Assembly (NCBI GenBank): GCA_015680905.1
Contig: CM027377.1
Span: forward strand, 16,578,501 to 16,642,500
Direction: 5' to 3'
Length of the DNA: 64,000 nt
DNA from: Coptis chinensis
Taxonomy: Eukaryota; Streptophyta; Magnoliopsida; Ranunculales; Ranunculaceae
Shown: one piece after another, positions 9,234 to 21,384 of the stretch
How the letters are laid out: each line of letters begins with the position of its first letter
Numbering within the stretch: position 1 is the stretch's first letter
Position numbers and translations under genes: made by a program
Notes under the pieces: generated by a model
What the model saw: the letters and a program-made list of their open reading frames with translations, nothing else
The model's database searches: none
What the model was told of the DNA's origin: nothing

Positions 9234-11700
9234 ATGGCCACACGCAATGATGGAGGTGTTATAAACACCAATAATCCTAAAGCTATCCCACCCATGCAAG
9301 CACAGCAGAGGAAGAAGCTGAGCGATTTCTATTCACCAATCATTGGAGACCCACCCAAAGAAGATTGTTTTTCGGAGACGAGAATCTAACCAGTTTGAAC
9401 TTAGAGCATCAATAATCTCTATGCTTCCAAAGTTCAATGGTTCAGACAATGTTCAGCCATATGTTCACATGAACAAATTTCTATCAGTCCTTAGAACTTT
9501 CAAGAACCAGAATATCAAATATGAGAGTATCAAGTTGATTCTTTTTCCGCTCTCACTCGAAGGTAAAGCCTCTGAATGGCTAACTGCACAGCCGATCAAT
9601 TCAATAGATAACTAGGAGAAGTTGAGAACAAAGTTTATGAACAAGTTCTACCCACCCCAAAAGACAGATGCCATGCAGCAAGACATCAGCAATTTCAAAG
9701 GGAAGGTGACTGAAGAATATCATCAAAGTTGGGAGAAATTCAATAATCTACTAGTCTCATGTCCACATCATGGATACGACAAGAGCACACTTGCTCATTT
9801 TTTATATTGAGGACTCTCGATGATGAACAAGAAGATGATACAGTCAATGCACAAAGGCAAGTTTACATCGATGGATGGAGAGGAAGCTTACAACTTTCTC
9901 GAGAATTTAGCTGAAGAAACACAACAATGGACTACTAGCAACGAGAATGTCACTAGCATGGAAGGGGAGCCAAAGCAATTTGGTTACCAAGCACATGAAC
10001 AATCAGATCAAGAACTGAAGTCTACATTGGCAAGCCTAGCCACCAGCATTGAAACTCTAAGTAAGAAATTCAACCAGTTCTCTATGAATCCCTCAAAGAT
10101 CAACAAGTCTCAAGCTAAATCTCTCCCAGTCATGCAAGCTAGCCGATACTGTGAAGTCTGTTCGGACACTTCTCATGCAACTCTAGAATGTCCTGGTTAC
10201 TATCAACATGCATCAGTTGGAGAGTACAATGTGAACTCATTTCAGAGGCCCAACCAAGGTGGTAATAACTTTCAAGGTAATTATTGGAGACAGAACGCTG
10301 GACCCCCAGGTTCTCAAGATCAAAGTTATATTCCACAGACAAGTTAAGCTTCACAGTTGGTTCCTCAACAACAATTTTACTCTCAGCAGAATTCCAATAC
10401 AAGTGAAGAGTATGTGCCAGATCCTAGGAGAAATGATGCCGCACCTGCCATCCTGGAGAATGCAATTACTTTGCTATCACAGAAAAATCAGAAGTTTGAA
10501 AGTGTTCTAGAGCTTCTTGCATAGTCTCAGCTCAATCTCCAGCAATCTCAAGCAAGTCAATGTTCTAGAATGCAGCCTCTAGAGGCTAAGGTCAACCAAC
10601 TCACTACTGCTTTGTCTGTAAAGACACAAGCCACTCAACCTAGCTTATTGGAACCAATATCGAAGAGTGAAGATGTATGCCGCATTGGGACAACTTCTAG
10701 TACTGATCAACTCCATGATCATGTAAGCTCAGTTACTACTCTCAGATCAGGATTGAAGATAGACAACAAGGTTGACTTACCTTCTCATGATGACATTGCT
10801 ACAGAGCAATCGGTCAAGATTTCAAATGAAGTTTAAAAGGAAGTGGGGGAAATCGTTTCCACTCCTATTTGTCAAGATGACCAAGACAAGATATGCAAGA
10901 ATGCCAAAGAGAAAGAAGAGCAAACACATGCTGATGTGTTTGTACATCAAAGGCACCTTTTCCTATGTTTTTTGCTCAAAGCAAAAAGGACAAGCAATTT
11001 TTAGAGATGAAGGAGGCATTTGAGAAAGATAACATCAATATCCCCTTTCTCAAAGTGATCAAGCAGTTGCCATCATATACCAAATTCTTAAATGATGCAT
11101 GCAACATAAAGAGAAGTACTCATGTTCCAGAACGAGTGTTTCTAGCTAGACAAACAACATCTATTATCCATCAGCAAGCTCCAGTCAAGCTCAAAGATCC
11201 AAGAAGTCCTACAATATCATGCAAAATAGGAGAAAAATTCATGGGTAATGCTCTTTTAGACCTTGGTGCTAGTGTTAATCTCTTGCCATATCATGTGTAC
11301 CTAGCGTTGGGCCTGGAGAACCTAAAGCCTACAAAAGTCAAATTGAAGTTAGCTGACCGTTCTACCAAGATTTCCAGAGGCATAGTTGAGGATGTTCTTG
11401 TTCAAGTAGTCGATTTCTACTATCCAGTGGATTTCATTATGATAGACACCTAGGAGGCCTCTGATAAAATTCCAATTATTCTAGGCCGACCTTTCCTCGC
11501 TACCGCAAAAGCTTTGATAAATTGTCACAACGGTGAAATGAAGATCAACTTTGGTAAGATGTCCATGGACATAAATATCTTTCACCTGTTGCATAAGGAT
11601 TGTGATGACACCGAACGTGGAGAGGTGTACTTCCTTGATAGCATGATATAAGAATCCTTCCCATTCGAAGATACAATTGAGAGTGCTCAATCTATAGAAA
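9234..11700 (+). pseudogene. Element A gag-protease (Athila type)
   Basis: The start is the ATG at 9234 (MATRNDGGVINTNNP), matching the A' start at 14788. The capsid-like part shows ELRASIISMLPKFNGSD, LILFPLSLEGKASEWL, KFMNKFYPPQKT and SCPHHGYDKST, the standard Athila gag order. A zinc knuckle CEVCSDTSHATLEC follows (about 10148-10190). The protease is recognisable by LLDLGASVNLLPYHVY (about 11252-11300), KLADRSTK, RGIVEDVLVQV and IPIILGRPFLATAKALI. In-frame stops (after PINSIDN, after AHFLY, before EASDKIP) and frameshifts near 9350 and 10340 make it a pseudogene. Confidence 0.88.
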
Positions 11701-12340
11701 ACTGTGATGAACCTAAAAACCCAACCACAGAGGCGTTGCTAGACATGTTCTGGGAATCTCTGGAGAAAATTCAGGATTTAAGTGAGCAGAATGGAAAATT
11801 AACAGAGAGAGTATCATATCTTGAGAAGATGAACTCTACATTTCAGGATGAACAACAGACTTCTGCCCAAAAAAATCAGTTACTAGAGAATCAGCTTAAA
11901 GAAGTTTTGGAAAAACAACAGAATCTAGATACTGAAATGAGTCTTCTGAAGAAGAAAGTGGACCATATTGATAAGAAGAATTGCACTGCTTAAGCTTTTT
12001 CTACACCATCATTATCTGAACGAGAGAATTATGTGAACTAGTCTACTGCCCACCTTGAGCACAGCCAGCAAGACATCCATTATCATTATTGTGGTGGTAA
12101 AGGGCACATCAGATACTATTGTCCTGTTAGAAAGAAAGATTTTTGTCAATCTTCTACACAGAGGAACCACAAGGCCTATCACACAATCATCATACCTGAA
12201 ATAGTTCAAGGTAGAGAAGCAACTTCACCAGTAATCTTTCTGGCATATCAAGGAGTATTTTTGACAACCCACAAGGTGAGACCTCCTCGTCCTCCAAACA
12301 TTCATCAAATTTGGGTAAGAAAATCTTATCTCCTCACTCC
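11701..12340 (+). pseudogene. Element A tail: coiled coil, zinc-knuckle-like motif and WVRK end
   Basis: After protease, where RT should begin, comes a heptad-like stretch (ERVSYLEKMNSTFQ, LLENQLKEVLEKQQNL, EMSLLKKKVDHIDKK; 11736-11993). Next is a zinc-knuckle-like sequence YHYCGGKGHIRYYCP (about 12085-12130), in which the first Cys appears replaced by His, and then HQIWVRKSYLLTPN (about 12303-12345). A coiled coil, CxxCGKxGHIRxxC and WVRK in that order is what I know from the gag end of certain Ty1/copia (TNT1/SIRE-like) proteins, not from Athila. The chimera reading is an inference. Confidence 0.7.
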
Positions 12341-12513
12341 AAATTGATAATGCATGATATATAGTCTTAGGGATTTGACTTAAAAAGACGACCTAACAAA
12401 AAAAAAATCTTGGTAAAAGGAAATGTTCTTATTTTTTGGATTAATTTTGATATTCGGCATCAATGGTAACATCTTCCCTTTTTCTCATTCATTTCATTTA
12501 CTTAATTTCTATA

Positions 12514-12550
12514 CATTGAGGACAATGCATATGTTAAGTTGGGGGAGGGT
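12514..12550 (+). other. Hairpin plus internal polypurine tract, element A
   Basis: The inverted repeat CATTG-AGGA-CAATG (514-527 of the 12-kb line) is followed ten bases later by GTTGGGGGAGGG. In A' the equivalent site is followed by the 3' region, so this is the internal tract, not the terminal one. A' inserted right behind it. Confidence 0.7.
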
Positions 12551-12554
12551 GTAC

Positions 12555-14227
12555 TGATAAGTGCTCAAAAAGTACTATTTAACCCACGATTATGCCTCTT
12601 GTTTAGCCATCTTAGTGGACTAATAGTGTTTATAAGTTGTGTTTTAAGATTATACAGGTGAAAAAGAGAGTTTTGTAGAATATTAGAGAAAAAAAGGTAA
12701 AATGGAGCAATTCGGAGCATTAAGAATCACATAGGAAGCCCGTGGACAATCATGGAGAAGGCTAAGGAATTGGAGCTGTTAAAGATGTGACTTGGACCTA
12801 TTTTAAAGTCTATTTGGAAGCCTAAGGCCAAAGGATTCGTTGCTTGGACCAAAGCCCGCAAAAGAGGATAAAAAGATAGAGCAGAAGAGAGAAAATCGGC
12901 TTATGCGACTGGGACGCATGTATTGAGCATCCAGACGCATTGATTGCATCTGGGACGCATAGATCGAGTGTCCAGACGCATTGATTAAGTCTGGAACGCA
13001 TGAATAATGCGTCCAGACGCATGAATCGACATTAATCGAGCCAATTCCTTCTCGGTTTTGAAGACGGAAGTCGGACTCTGGAAAGAAGTCTATTTGTATT
13101 AGGAAACAAATGACGGTTTGGAATGCTTCTAGAGCTCATTGTAACCCCTATAAATAGAGGACCTAAGTGCCTCATGTAAAGGGGCCAATTCACTTATATT
13201 CTTGTCTCCGAAACTTGAGGCGAGAGAGATTAAATAAAAGATCGGTTTTAACTAGTGAGTCTTAATAAATTAGTCTTTCTAGTCTTATGTTCTTCAACTC
13301 TTCTTCTTCTCGCTCTTAGTGTTCTTCCTTCTTTATGGAAGGCTAATCTTCTCCTTCAAGGGAGGAGATGAAGTCAGCTTAAGGTTTAATGATTCTTCCG
13401 GTTTATGGTGTTCTTCAATCGGGTTAGTTCTTTATGTTTTTAGTTATTAGTTCCATTGCCCACACCGGGGGATGGAAGTATAGATTAAGGTTTTTATTTA
13501 TTACAATTGAATATCATGCTAGTTTAGGGTTTTATTTATTGCAATTGAATATTTGCTAGTAACATGCTTTTATTTATTGCAATTGAATATAATGCTAGAA
13601 TAGAGTTTTATTTATTGTAATTGAATATTATACTATTATTCTCTACTTTTCTTCTAATTGTGTAGTGTTTTAGAGTAAGGGAAGTATTCCTTGTGTTTGC
13701 CTTAGATGGTGATTCATTGAATAGCTGCCCAAGCTCATATAAAAGGAAAGAAGATACTAGTAACATGAACATAGGAACAACCTTAAGTAGAGTTAATTGT
13801 TTAACGATGTTTCACCCAAAAAGGCATCGGCACTCGCTCGATTGCCCGATTGTAGTCTACTTGGAGAACAACATGAAGCAAAAGGTCATTGAATCAAAAG
13901 CATTGTGGATTTGAATCTCTTGAATCTATCTCTCTCATATTCTCTCCTTATTTCCAATTCTTAACTTTAATATAAGTTTAGTTAGTTTAGTTTAGTTTAG
14001 CATTAGAATCTAAAATCTCTACAATTATAGTTTTTAATCCCTCAAACCCCCTTTCTAGTCCTGTCCTTCATATAAACATACACTTAAAAGTGGAACGATA
14101 CCCTACTCATCCTTTACTTATTGAGGGATAATTAGGTTTTGATACGCTTCTTTTTGTTCAACGACCATCATCTATCTACATCATCCATATACCACATACA
14201 TCTCACACACAAAAAGAGGCAGTGTCA
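12555..14227 (+). repeat. 5' LTR of element A'
   Basis: 1673 bp, TGATAAG...GTGTCA. The TATA box is at 13149. The U3 repeat is expanded to about three units (12900-13030). A (TTTAG)n run lies near 13975-14000. Confidence 0.92.
13149..13156 (+). promoter_or_regulatory. TATA box of element A' 5' LTR
   Basis: TATAAATA in the context GTAACCCC-TATAAATA-GAGGACC, identical in position to the other family LTRs. Confidence 0.75.
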
Positions 14228-14228
14228 A

Positions 14229-14242
14229 TGGCGCCGCTGCTG
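14229..14242 (+). other. Primer binding site of element A'
   Basis: TGGCGCCGCTGCTG starts one base after the LTR. Unlike element A it is present once, and it runs directly into the TTTTAAGTTGTTTATG that follows the second copy in A. Confidence 0.8.
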
Positions 14243-14244
14243 TT

Positions 14245-14787
14245 TTAAGTTGTTTATGTTTAACGTTTTCTTTCAAGATTAGAACTTTGGATCTTGAGGC
14301 AATTTTAGTTGCATCATCCAACCTTTTGAGAAAGAGAGAAGCTTAAAGGACATCTCGAAGACAAGATCTACCATCCAGGTTAGTCGAATCTTCATTCTTT
14401 TTATTTCATTATTAGCATAGTTGCATCATAGTTTAGTTTTATTACTTTCTAGTATAATTGCATTTAGGATCTTTTCAACAATTGAAGTTGTAAGCCAACA
14501 CAGCGAAATATCAAACTCTAGTGTTTCTTGTCTGAATCTTGACAAACGGACTATCGCCCCGTGGGGCGTGGTACTTAAGCAATCCAAGTGATTCACCATA
14601 ACCCTAGAAGAGACAGCTTTAGACAACGGGCGAGATACTAGCTGCAAAGCCCAACCAAGTTGAAGGAAAGTAGTTTTGCATATTAGTATAATTTAGAATA
14701 GTTGCATATTAGTTTAATTGCATTCAAGCATAATAGGATAGTTTTCATCATCTTTGCATAGCAAGAATACTAGACAGGATTGATACA
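14245..14787 (+). other. Leader of element A' between primer site and gag
   Basis: Non-coding and closely similar to 8650-9233. Nothing further is seen in it. Confidence 0.65.
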
Positions 14788-17300
14788 ATGGCCGCACGCA
14801 ATGATGGAGGTGTTGTAGACACCAATAATCCTGAAGCTATCCCACCCATGCAAGCACAACAGAGGAAGAAGTTAAGCGATTTCTATTCGCCAATCATTGG
14901 AGACCCACCAAGCAGTATTGTTTTTCCAGATACAGAAGCTAACCAGTTTGAACTTAGAGCATCAATAATCTCTATGCTTCCAAAGTTCAATGGTTCAGAC
15001 AATGTTCAGCCATATGTTCACATGAACAAATTTCTATTAGTCCTCAGAACTTTCAAGAACCAGAATATCAAAGATGAGAGTATCAAGTTGATTCTTTTTC
15101 CGCTCTCATTAGAAGGTAAAGCATCTGAATGGTTAACTGCACAGCCGATCAATTCAATAGACAACTGGGAGAAGTTGAGAACAAAGTTTATGAACAAGTT
15201 CTACCCACCCCAGAAGACAGATGCCATGCAGCAAGCTATCAGCAATTTCAAAGGAAAAGTGATTGAAGAATATCATCAAAGCTGGGAAAAATTCAATAAT
15301 TTGTTAGTCTCATGTCCACATCATGGTTATGATAAGAGCACACTTGCTCATTTTTTCTATCGAGGACTCTCGATGATGAACAAGCGGATATCTGATCAAT
15401 GCACAAAGGCAAGTTTACATCAATGGATGGAGAGGAAGCTTACAACTTTCTCGAGAATTTAGCTGAAGAAACACAACAATGGACTACTAGTAACGAGGAT
15501 GTCGCTAGCATGGAGGGGGAGCCAAAGCAATTTGGTTACCAAGCACATGAACAATCAGATCAAGAACTGAAGTCTACATTGGCCAGCCTGGCCACCAGCA
15601 TTGAAACTTTGAGTAAGAAATTCAACCAGTTCTCCATGAATCCCTCCAAGATCAACAAGTCTCAAGCTAAATCTCTCCCAATCATGCAAGCTAGCCGATA
15701 CTGTGAAGTCTGTTCGGACACTTCCCATGCAACTCTAGAATGTCCTGGTACTGTCAACATGCATCGGTTGGAGGAGAGTACAATGTGAACTCATTTCGAG
15801 AGGCCCAACCAAGGTGGTAATAACTTTCAAGGTAATTATTGGAGAGAAAACTGACCCCCAAGTTCTCAAGATCAAAGTTATATTCCACGACAAGTCAAGC
15901 TTCACAGTTGGTCCCTCAACAACAATTATACTCTCAACAAAATTCCAATACAAGTGGAGAGTTAGTGCCGATCCTAGGAAATTATGCCGCACCTGCCAAC
16001 CGGAGAATGCAATTACTTTGCTATCACAAAAAAATCAGAAGTTTGAAAGTGTTCTAGAGCTTCTTGCACGATCTCACTCAATCTCCAAAGATCTCGGGCA
16101 AGTCAATGTTCTAGAATGGAGTCTCTAGAGGCTAAGGTCGACCAACTCACCACTGCTTTGTCTGTAAAGACACAAGCCACTCAACCTAGCTTATTGGAAC
16201 CAATATTGAAGAGTGAAGATGTATGCCACATTGAGACAACTTCTAGTATTGATCACCTCCATGATCATGTTAGCTCAGTTACTACTCTCAGATCAGGATT
16301 AAAGATAGACAACAAGGTTGACTTACCTTCTCATGATGACATTGCTACAGAGCAATCGGTCAAGATTTCAAGTGAAGTTCAAAAGGAAGTGGGGGAAATC
16401 CTTTCCACTCCCATTTGTCAAGATGACCAAGACAAGATATGCAAGAATGCCAAAGAGAAAGAAGAGCAAACACATGCTGATGTGTTTGTACCAAAGGCAC
16501 CTTTTCCTATGTTTTTGCTCAAAGCAAAAGGACAAGCAATTTTAGAGATGAAGGAGGCATTTGAGAAAGATAACATCAATATCCCTTTTCAAAGCGATCA
16601 AGCGGTTGCCATCATATGCCAAATTCTTGAAGGATGCATGCAACATAAAGAGATGTACTCATGTTCCAAAGCGAGCATTTCTAGGCGGACAAACAACATC
16701 TATTATCCATCGACAAGCTCCAAATAAGCTCAAAGATCCAGGAAGTCCTACAATATCATGCAGGATAGGAGAAAAATTCACGGGTAATGCTCTCTTAGAC
16801 CTTGGTACTAGTGTTAATCTCTTGCCATATCATGTGTACCAAGGGTTGGGCCTGGAAAATCTAAAGCCTACACAAGTCAAATTGAAGTTAGCTGACCGCT
16901 CTACCAAGATTCCCAGAGGCATAGTTGAGGATGTTCTTGTTCAAGTAGCTGATTTCTACTATCTAGTGGATTTCATTGTAATAGATACCAAGGAAGCCTT
17001 TGATAAAATTCCAATTATTCTAGGCCGACCTTTCCTCGCTACCGCAAAAGCTTTGATAAATTGTCACAACGGTGAAATGAAGATCAAGTTTGGTAAGATG
17101 TCCATGAACATAAATATCTTTCACCTGTTGCATAAGGATTATGATAACACCGAAGGTGGAGAGGTGTACTTCCTTGATAGCATGATACAAGAATCCTTCC
17201 CATTCGAAGATACAATTGAGAGTGCTCAATCTACAGAAAACTGTGATGAACCTGAGAACCCCACCACAGAGGCGTTGCTAGCCATGTTCTTAGAATCTAT
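14788..17300 (+). pseudogene. Element A' gag-protease (Athila type)
   Basis: ATG at 14788 (MAARNDGGVVDTNNPEAIPP). This is the better-preserved family copy: the first 224 codons are open and cover ELRASIISMLPKFNGSD through SCPHHGYDKSTLAHFFYRGL. A frameshift near 15400 moves the rest into another frame, which reads VASMEGEPKQFGYQAHEQ and the zinc knuckle CEVCSDTSHATLEC (about 15708-15745). Further shifts occur near 15750 and 16580. Protease shows LLDLGTSVNLLPYHVYQGLG (about 16790-16850), RGIVEDVLVQVADFYY, and IPIILGRPFLATAKALI. Comparing the two copies gives the family's gag-protease order with little doubt. Confidence 0.88.
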
Positions 17301-17900
17301 GCAGAAAATTCAGGATTTAAGTGAGCATAATGGAAAATTGACAGAGAGAGTATCATATCTTGAGAAGATGAACTCTACATTTCAGGATGAACAAATGGAC
17401 TTACGCCTTTAAAAATCAGTTACTAGAGAATCAGCTTAAAGAAGTTTTGGAAAAACAACATAATCTAGAAACTGAAATGAGTCTTCTGAAGCAGAAAGTG
17501 GACCATATTGATAAGAAGAATTGCACTGTTGAAGCCTCTTCTACACCATTATTGTCTGAACGAGAGAAGTATGTGAACCGATCTACTTTGCCACCCCGGC
17601 GTGAGTCGGCCGGGACATCCATTATCATCACTGTGGTGGTAAAGGGTACATCAGATACTATTGTCCTGTTAGAAAGAGAGATTTTCGTCAACCTTCTACA
17701 CAGGGGAACCACAAGGCCTATCACACAATCATCAGACCTGAAATAATTTAAGGTAGAGAAACAACTTCACCAACAATCTTTCCAGCATATCAAGGGGTAT
17801 TTTTGACGACCCACAAGGTGAGACCTCCTCGTCCTCCAAACATTCATCAAATTTGGGTAAGAAAATCTGATCTCCTCACTCCAAATTGATAATGCATGAT
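17300..17900 (+). pseudogene. Element A' tail: coiled coil, zinc-knuckle-like motif and WVRK end
   Basis: The same module as in A, in shifted frames: ERVSYLEKMNSTFQ, ENQLKEVLEKQHNLETEMSL, SEREKYVNRS. Around 17600-17670 the frame with HCGGKGYIRYYC is the remnant of the zinc-knuckle-like motif (Gly-His changed to Gly-Tyr). IHQIWVRKSDLLTPN ends it (about 17845-17890). Its presence in two independently inserted copies shows it is part of the family, not a local accident. Confidence 0.7.
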
Positions 17901-18057
17901 ATACAAGTCTTGAGAATCTGACTTTAAAAGACTCACATTACGTCTTGGGGATCTGACGTAAAAAGACCTAAAAATTTGTTTCTTGAACTAATTCTGATAT
18001 TCTGCATCAATGGTAATATCCTACCTTTTTCTCATCCATTTCATTTACTTCTTTATA

Positions 18058-18092
18058 CATTGAGGTCAATGCATGCATAAGTAGGGGGAGGG
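18058..18092 (+). other. Hairpin plus internal polypurine tract, element A'
   Basis: CATTG-AGGT-CAATG (18058-18071), then GTAGGGGGAGGG (18081-18092), at the boundary between the gag-protease region and the 3' region. Confidence 0.7.
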
Positions 18093-19698
18093 TGTACTTG
18101 AGAAATGAATTTCGAAAATTAGTTTTCAAAAACAAAAATATTTTTGTTTCTATATTAGTAGCATGAGAAAAATGAATTTTAATGATGAGTCTGGGATATA
18201 TATTCTATACTGCTTAGTGTTGAGTTTGATAGATAGTTGATATTATTGATTTCATTACCGCTTCGACTATTTATTATGCTCGGACATAGTTCTTGTTGAT
18301 AGAATTCTTTATCAAGGCACCACCATAATACTTGATCAGTTTTGTATACTTTTGCTAGAAGAGAGATTTAAACCCCTAGTAAACTGGAAGTAGAATTTTT
18401 AGACTTAACCCGTAAGACTTGAGCTTTATACCCATTCTTTGGAGAGTTCTTATGAAAAATCCGAGTCTTAGTGACTTAACATCTTTCAGTTCTTTATATC
18501 GTTGTAATATAGTCTCATTATTTGTTGATTTGGTTAATCACGAAGTGACATCAACTGGGGAGATAGCCATTAGGTCTTGTAGTCTATTCGAAACAGAGTA
18601 TCATACTGATAAGCCAAGTAGTGAACCCATTCAGCCTTTATCCCACCTAGTAAGACCATCATGTTAAACCCTTTTGAGCCTTACACTAAGCCATTTTCTT
18701 CCAAAACCCTTTATTCTTTACCCAACTCCAGACAAGGAGTATAGCTAAAATCTTTATCAGCCATACCCATATGCTAGTGGAAAACAAGCATATCCAGTAC
18801 TAATCAAGGATATACCACTGAGCTTTAAACAAAAAAAAAAAAAAAAAAAAAAAAAACAGAATGGATGGAAAAGCTAAGAGAAAGGAAGAATTTTCTCTAC
18901 AATACAGAATTTGAAGAAATCTTCCAAAGAAAGAAGCAAAACCCTTAGTGTTTTTCAGAAACAACCTTAGAATCCTTTTTACCTTTCCTTCATAAACCAA
19001 TACCCAAGCCAAGTTACAACCCATGGCTTATCACTACAGTATGGTACGAAGTCTAGAATAGGTGAGAGGATGCTAAAGTGAAGGACCCGACACTTCATAT
19101 GTGATTGACATTCTTTCCATGAGACTACTTTTATTCAGAAGTTTGTTTTTCAAAGTAGTATGTGGGATGTTCATATGCATTATTCTTTTCCCCACATACA
19201 TGAGGTAAAATAGTAGACCATCTTATAAGAGATTCTTTTCTGAGAGTATGACCGGTGAGGATTGAAAGTCGAGATTATCTACCTATGGTAAACTAGGGAT
19301 TACGTTTCTTGGATAGGAGAGTATAGGAGATTGACTAAGTACACACATAAGCCTTGATTGAGAATTTTGTCAATTTTTACTATCTCCCATCATAATCTAT
19401 GAGTCTTTGCAGCAATGTAGTTAGCAATGGATACCGCCCCATTGGAGTAAGCACTAAGTGGGTAAGGAATTTATCTCTCTGAAAAATACTATCATTCCTG
19501 AACATGCTATTGATTGATTTTGTGGGTATATCACCTGAAAACCCTCACGAGACTATAACTCGTCCTTTTTGGGGAACTTAAAGGTTTAAAGCCTTGTTCC
19601 ATATGGTAAATGCAATCGCGATGCCTGCAAAAATGAGTTAGGATTTTATTTTTGTTATTAGGATGAGATTTTGATCACTTATCTATTTTTTATCTTAT
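18093..19698 (+). other. 3' non-coding region of element A'
   Basis: About 1.6 kb from TGTACTTGAG to just before the terminal hairpin. Its best landmark is AACCCTTTATTCTTTACCC near 18705-18725, a phrase typical of Athila 3' regions. Scattered open stretches (for example 18419-18667) show no known motif. A run of A's sits at 18829-18856. It is repeated as 21385-25389 in A, apart from the solo LTR and about 115 bp near 24331-24446 that A' lacks. Confidence 0.7.
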
Positions 19699-19735
19699 TT
19701 GCTAAGAGACTAGCAAATGGCTAGTTGGGAGTTGT
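19699..19735 (+). other. Hairpin plus terminal polypurine tract, element A'
   Basis: TTTGCTA-agagac-TAGCAAA (19699-19718) is followed by GCTAGTTGGGAGTTG and the 3' LTR at 19736. Confidence 0.7.
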
Positions 19736-21384
19736 GATAAGTGCTCAAAAAGTGCTATTTAACCCTCGATTATGCCTCTTGTTTAGCCATCTTTGTGGAC
19801 TAATAGTGTTTGTAAGTTATGTTTTATGATTCTACAGGTCAAAGAGAGAGTTTTGTGGAATATTAGAGAACATGGGGTAAAACGGAGTAATTCGGAGCAT
19901 TAAAGATCACATGGGAAGCTCGTGGACAATCATGGAGAAGGCCAAGGAATTGGAGCTGTTAAAGATGCGACTTGGACCTATTTTAAAGTCTATTTGGAGG
20001 CCCAAGGCTAAAGGATTCGTTGCTTGGACCAAAGCCCACAAAAGAGGATAAAAAGATAGAGCAGAAGAGAGAAAATCGGCTTATGCGTCTGGGGCGGATG
20101 TATCGAGCGTCCAGACGCATTGATTGCGTCTGGGATGCATAGATCGAGTGTCCAGATGCACTGATTAAGTATGGAACGCATGAATCGACACTGTAGCCAA
20201 TTCTTTCTCAGTTTTGAAGACGAAGTCGGACTCTGGAAGAAGTCTATTTGTATTAGGAAATAAATGACGGTTTGGAATGCTTCTAGAGCTCATTGTAACC
20301 CCTATAAATAGAGGACCTAAGTGCCTCATGTAAGGGGCCAATTCACTTATATTCTTGTCTCCAGAACTTGAGGCAGAGAGAGATTAATAATAAAAGATCG
20401 GTTTTAACTAGCTGAGTCTTAATAAATTAGTCTTTCTAGTCTTATGTTCTTCAACTCTTCTTCTTCTCGTTCTTCGTGTTATTCCTTCTTTATGGAAGGC
20501 TAATCTTCTCCTTCAAGGGAGGAGATGAAGCCGGTGCTTAAGGTTTAATGATTCTTCTAGTTTATGGTGTTCTTCAATCAGGTTAGTTCTTTATATTTTT
20601 AGTTATTAGTTCCATTGCCCACACCAAGGGATGGAAGTATAGATTAAGGTTTTTATTTATTACAATTGAATATCATGCTAGTTTAGGGTTTTATTTATTG
20701 CAATTGAATATTTGCTAGTAACATGCTTTTATTTATTGCAATTGAATATAATGCTAGAATAGAGTTTTATTTATTGTAATTGAATATTATACTATTATTC
20801 TCTACTTTTCTTCTAATTGTGTAGTGTTTTAGAGTAAGGGAAGTATTCCTTGTGTTTGCCTTAGATGGTGATTCATTGAATAGCTGCCCAAGCTCACATA
20901 AAAGGAAAGAAGATACTAGTAACATGAACATAGGAACAACCTTAAGTAGAGTTAATTGTTTAACGATGTTTCACCCAAAGGCATCGGCACTCATTTCGAT
21001 TGCCGATTGTAGTCTACTTGGAGAACAACATGAAGCAAAAGGTCATTGAATCAAAAGCATTGGTGGATTTGAATCTCTTGAATCTATCTCTCTCATTTTC
21101 TCTCTTTATTTCCAATTATTAGCTTTAGTATAAGTTTAGTTAGTTTAGTTTAGTTTAGCATTAGAATCTAAAATCTCTACAATTATAGTTTTTAATCCCT
21201 CAAACCCCCTTTCCAGTCCTGTCCTTCATATAAACATACACTTAAAAGTGGAACGATACCCTACTCATCCTTTACTTATTGAGGGATAATTAGGTTTTGA
21301 TACGCTTCTTTTTGTTCAACAACCATCATCTATCTACATCATCCATATACCACATCCATCTACATACAAAAAGAGGCAAGGTCA
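19736..21384 (+). repeat. 3' LTR of element A'
   Basis: 1649 bp, TGATAAGTGC to AAGGTCA. It resembles LTR2 more than LTR1 or LTR4. It has a shorter U3 repeat (about 20075-20190) than LTR2. Confidence 0.92.
20303..20310 (+). promoter_or_regulatory. TATA box of element A' 3' LTR
   Basis: TATAAATA after GTAACCCC, as in the 5' LTR. Confidence 0.72.

Larger units (their letters stand above)
12555..21384 (+). mobile_element. Inner Athila-like element A', inserted in a relative (element A)
   Basis: This 8.83-kb element starts TGATAAGTGC and ends AAGGTCA. It is flanked by TGTAC (12550-12554 and 21385-21389). Its own internal region still shows the undisturbed site GGGGGAGGGTGTACTTGAG at 18084-18102, which is an empty-site control for the insertion. 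It has the same layout as A: LTR, primer site, gag-protease-coiled coil, internal polypurine tract, 3' region, LTR. LTR2 and LTR3 share variants that A's own LTRs lack. It has no RT, RNase H or integrase. Confidence 0.9.

Noticed and set aside
18829-18857. A-run as the tail of a LINE or processed gene.
   Set aside because: It lies at the same place as an AAT-rich run in the other family copy and has no upstream ORF or duplication.
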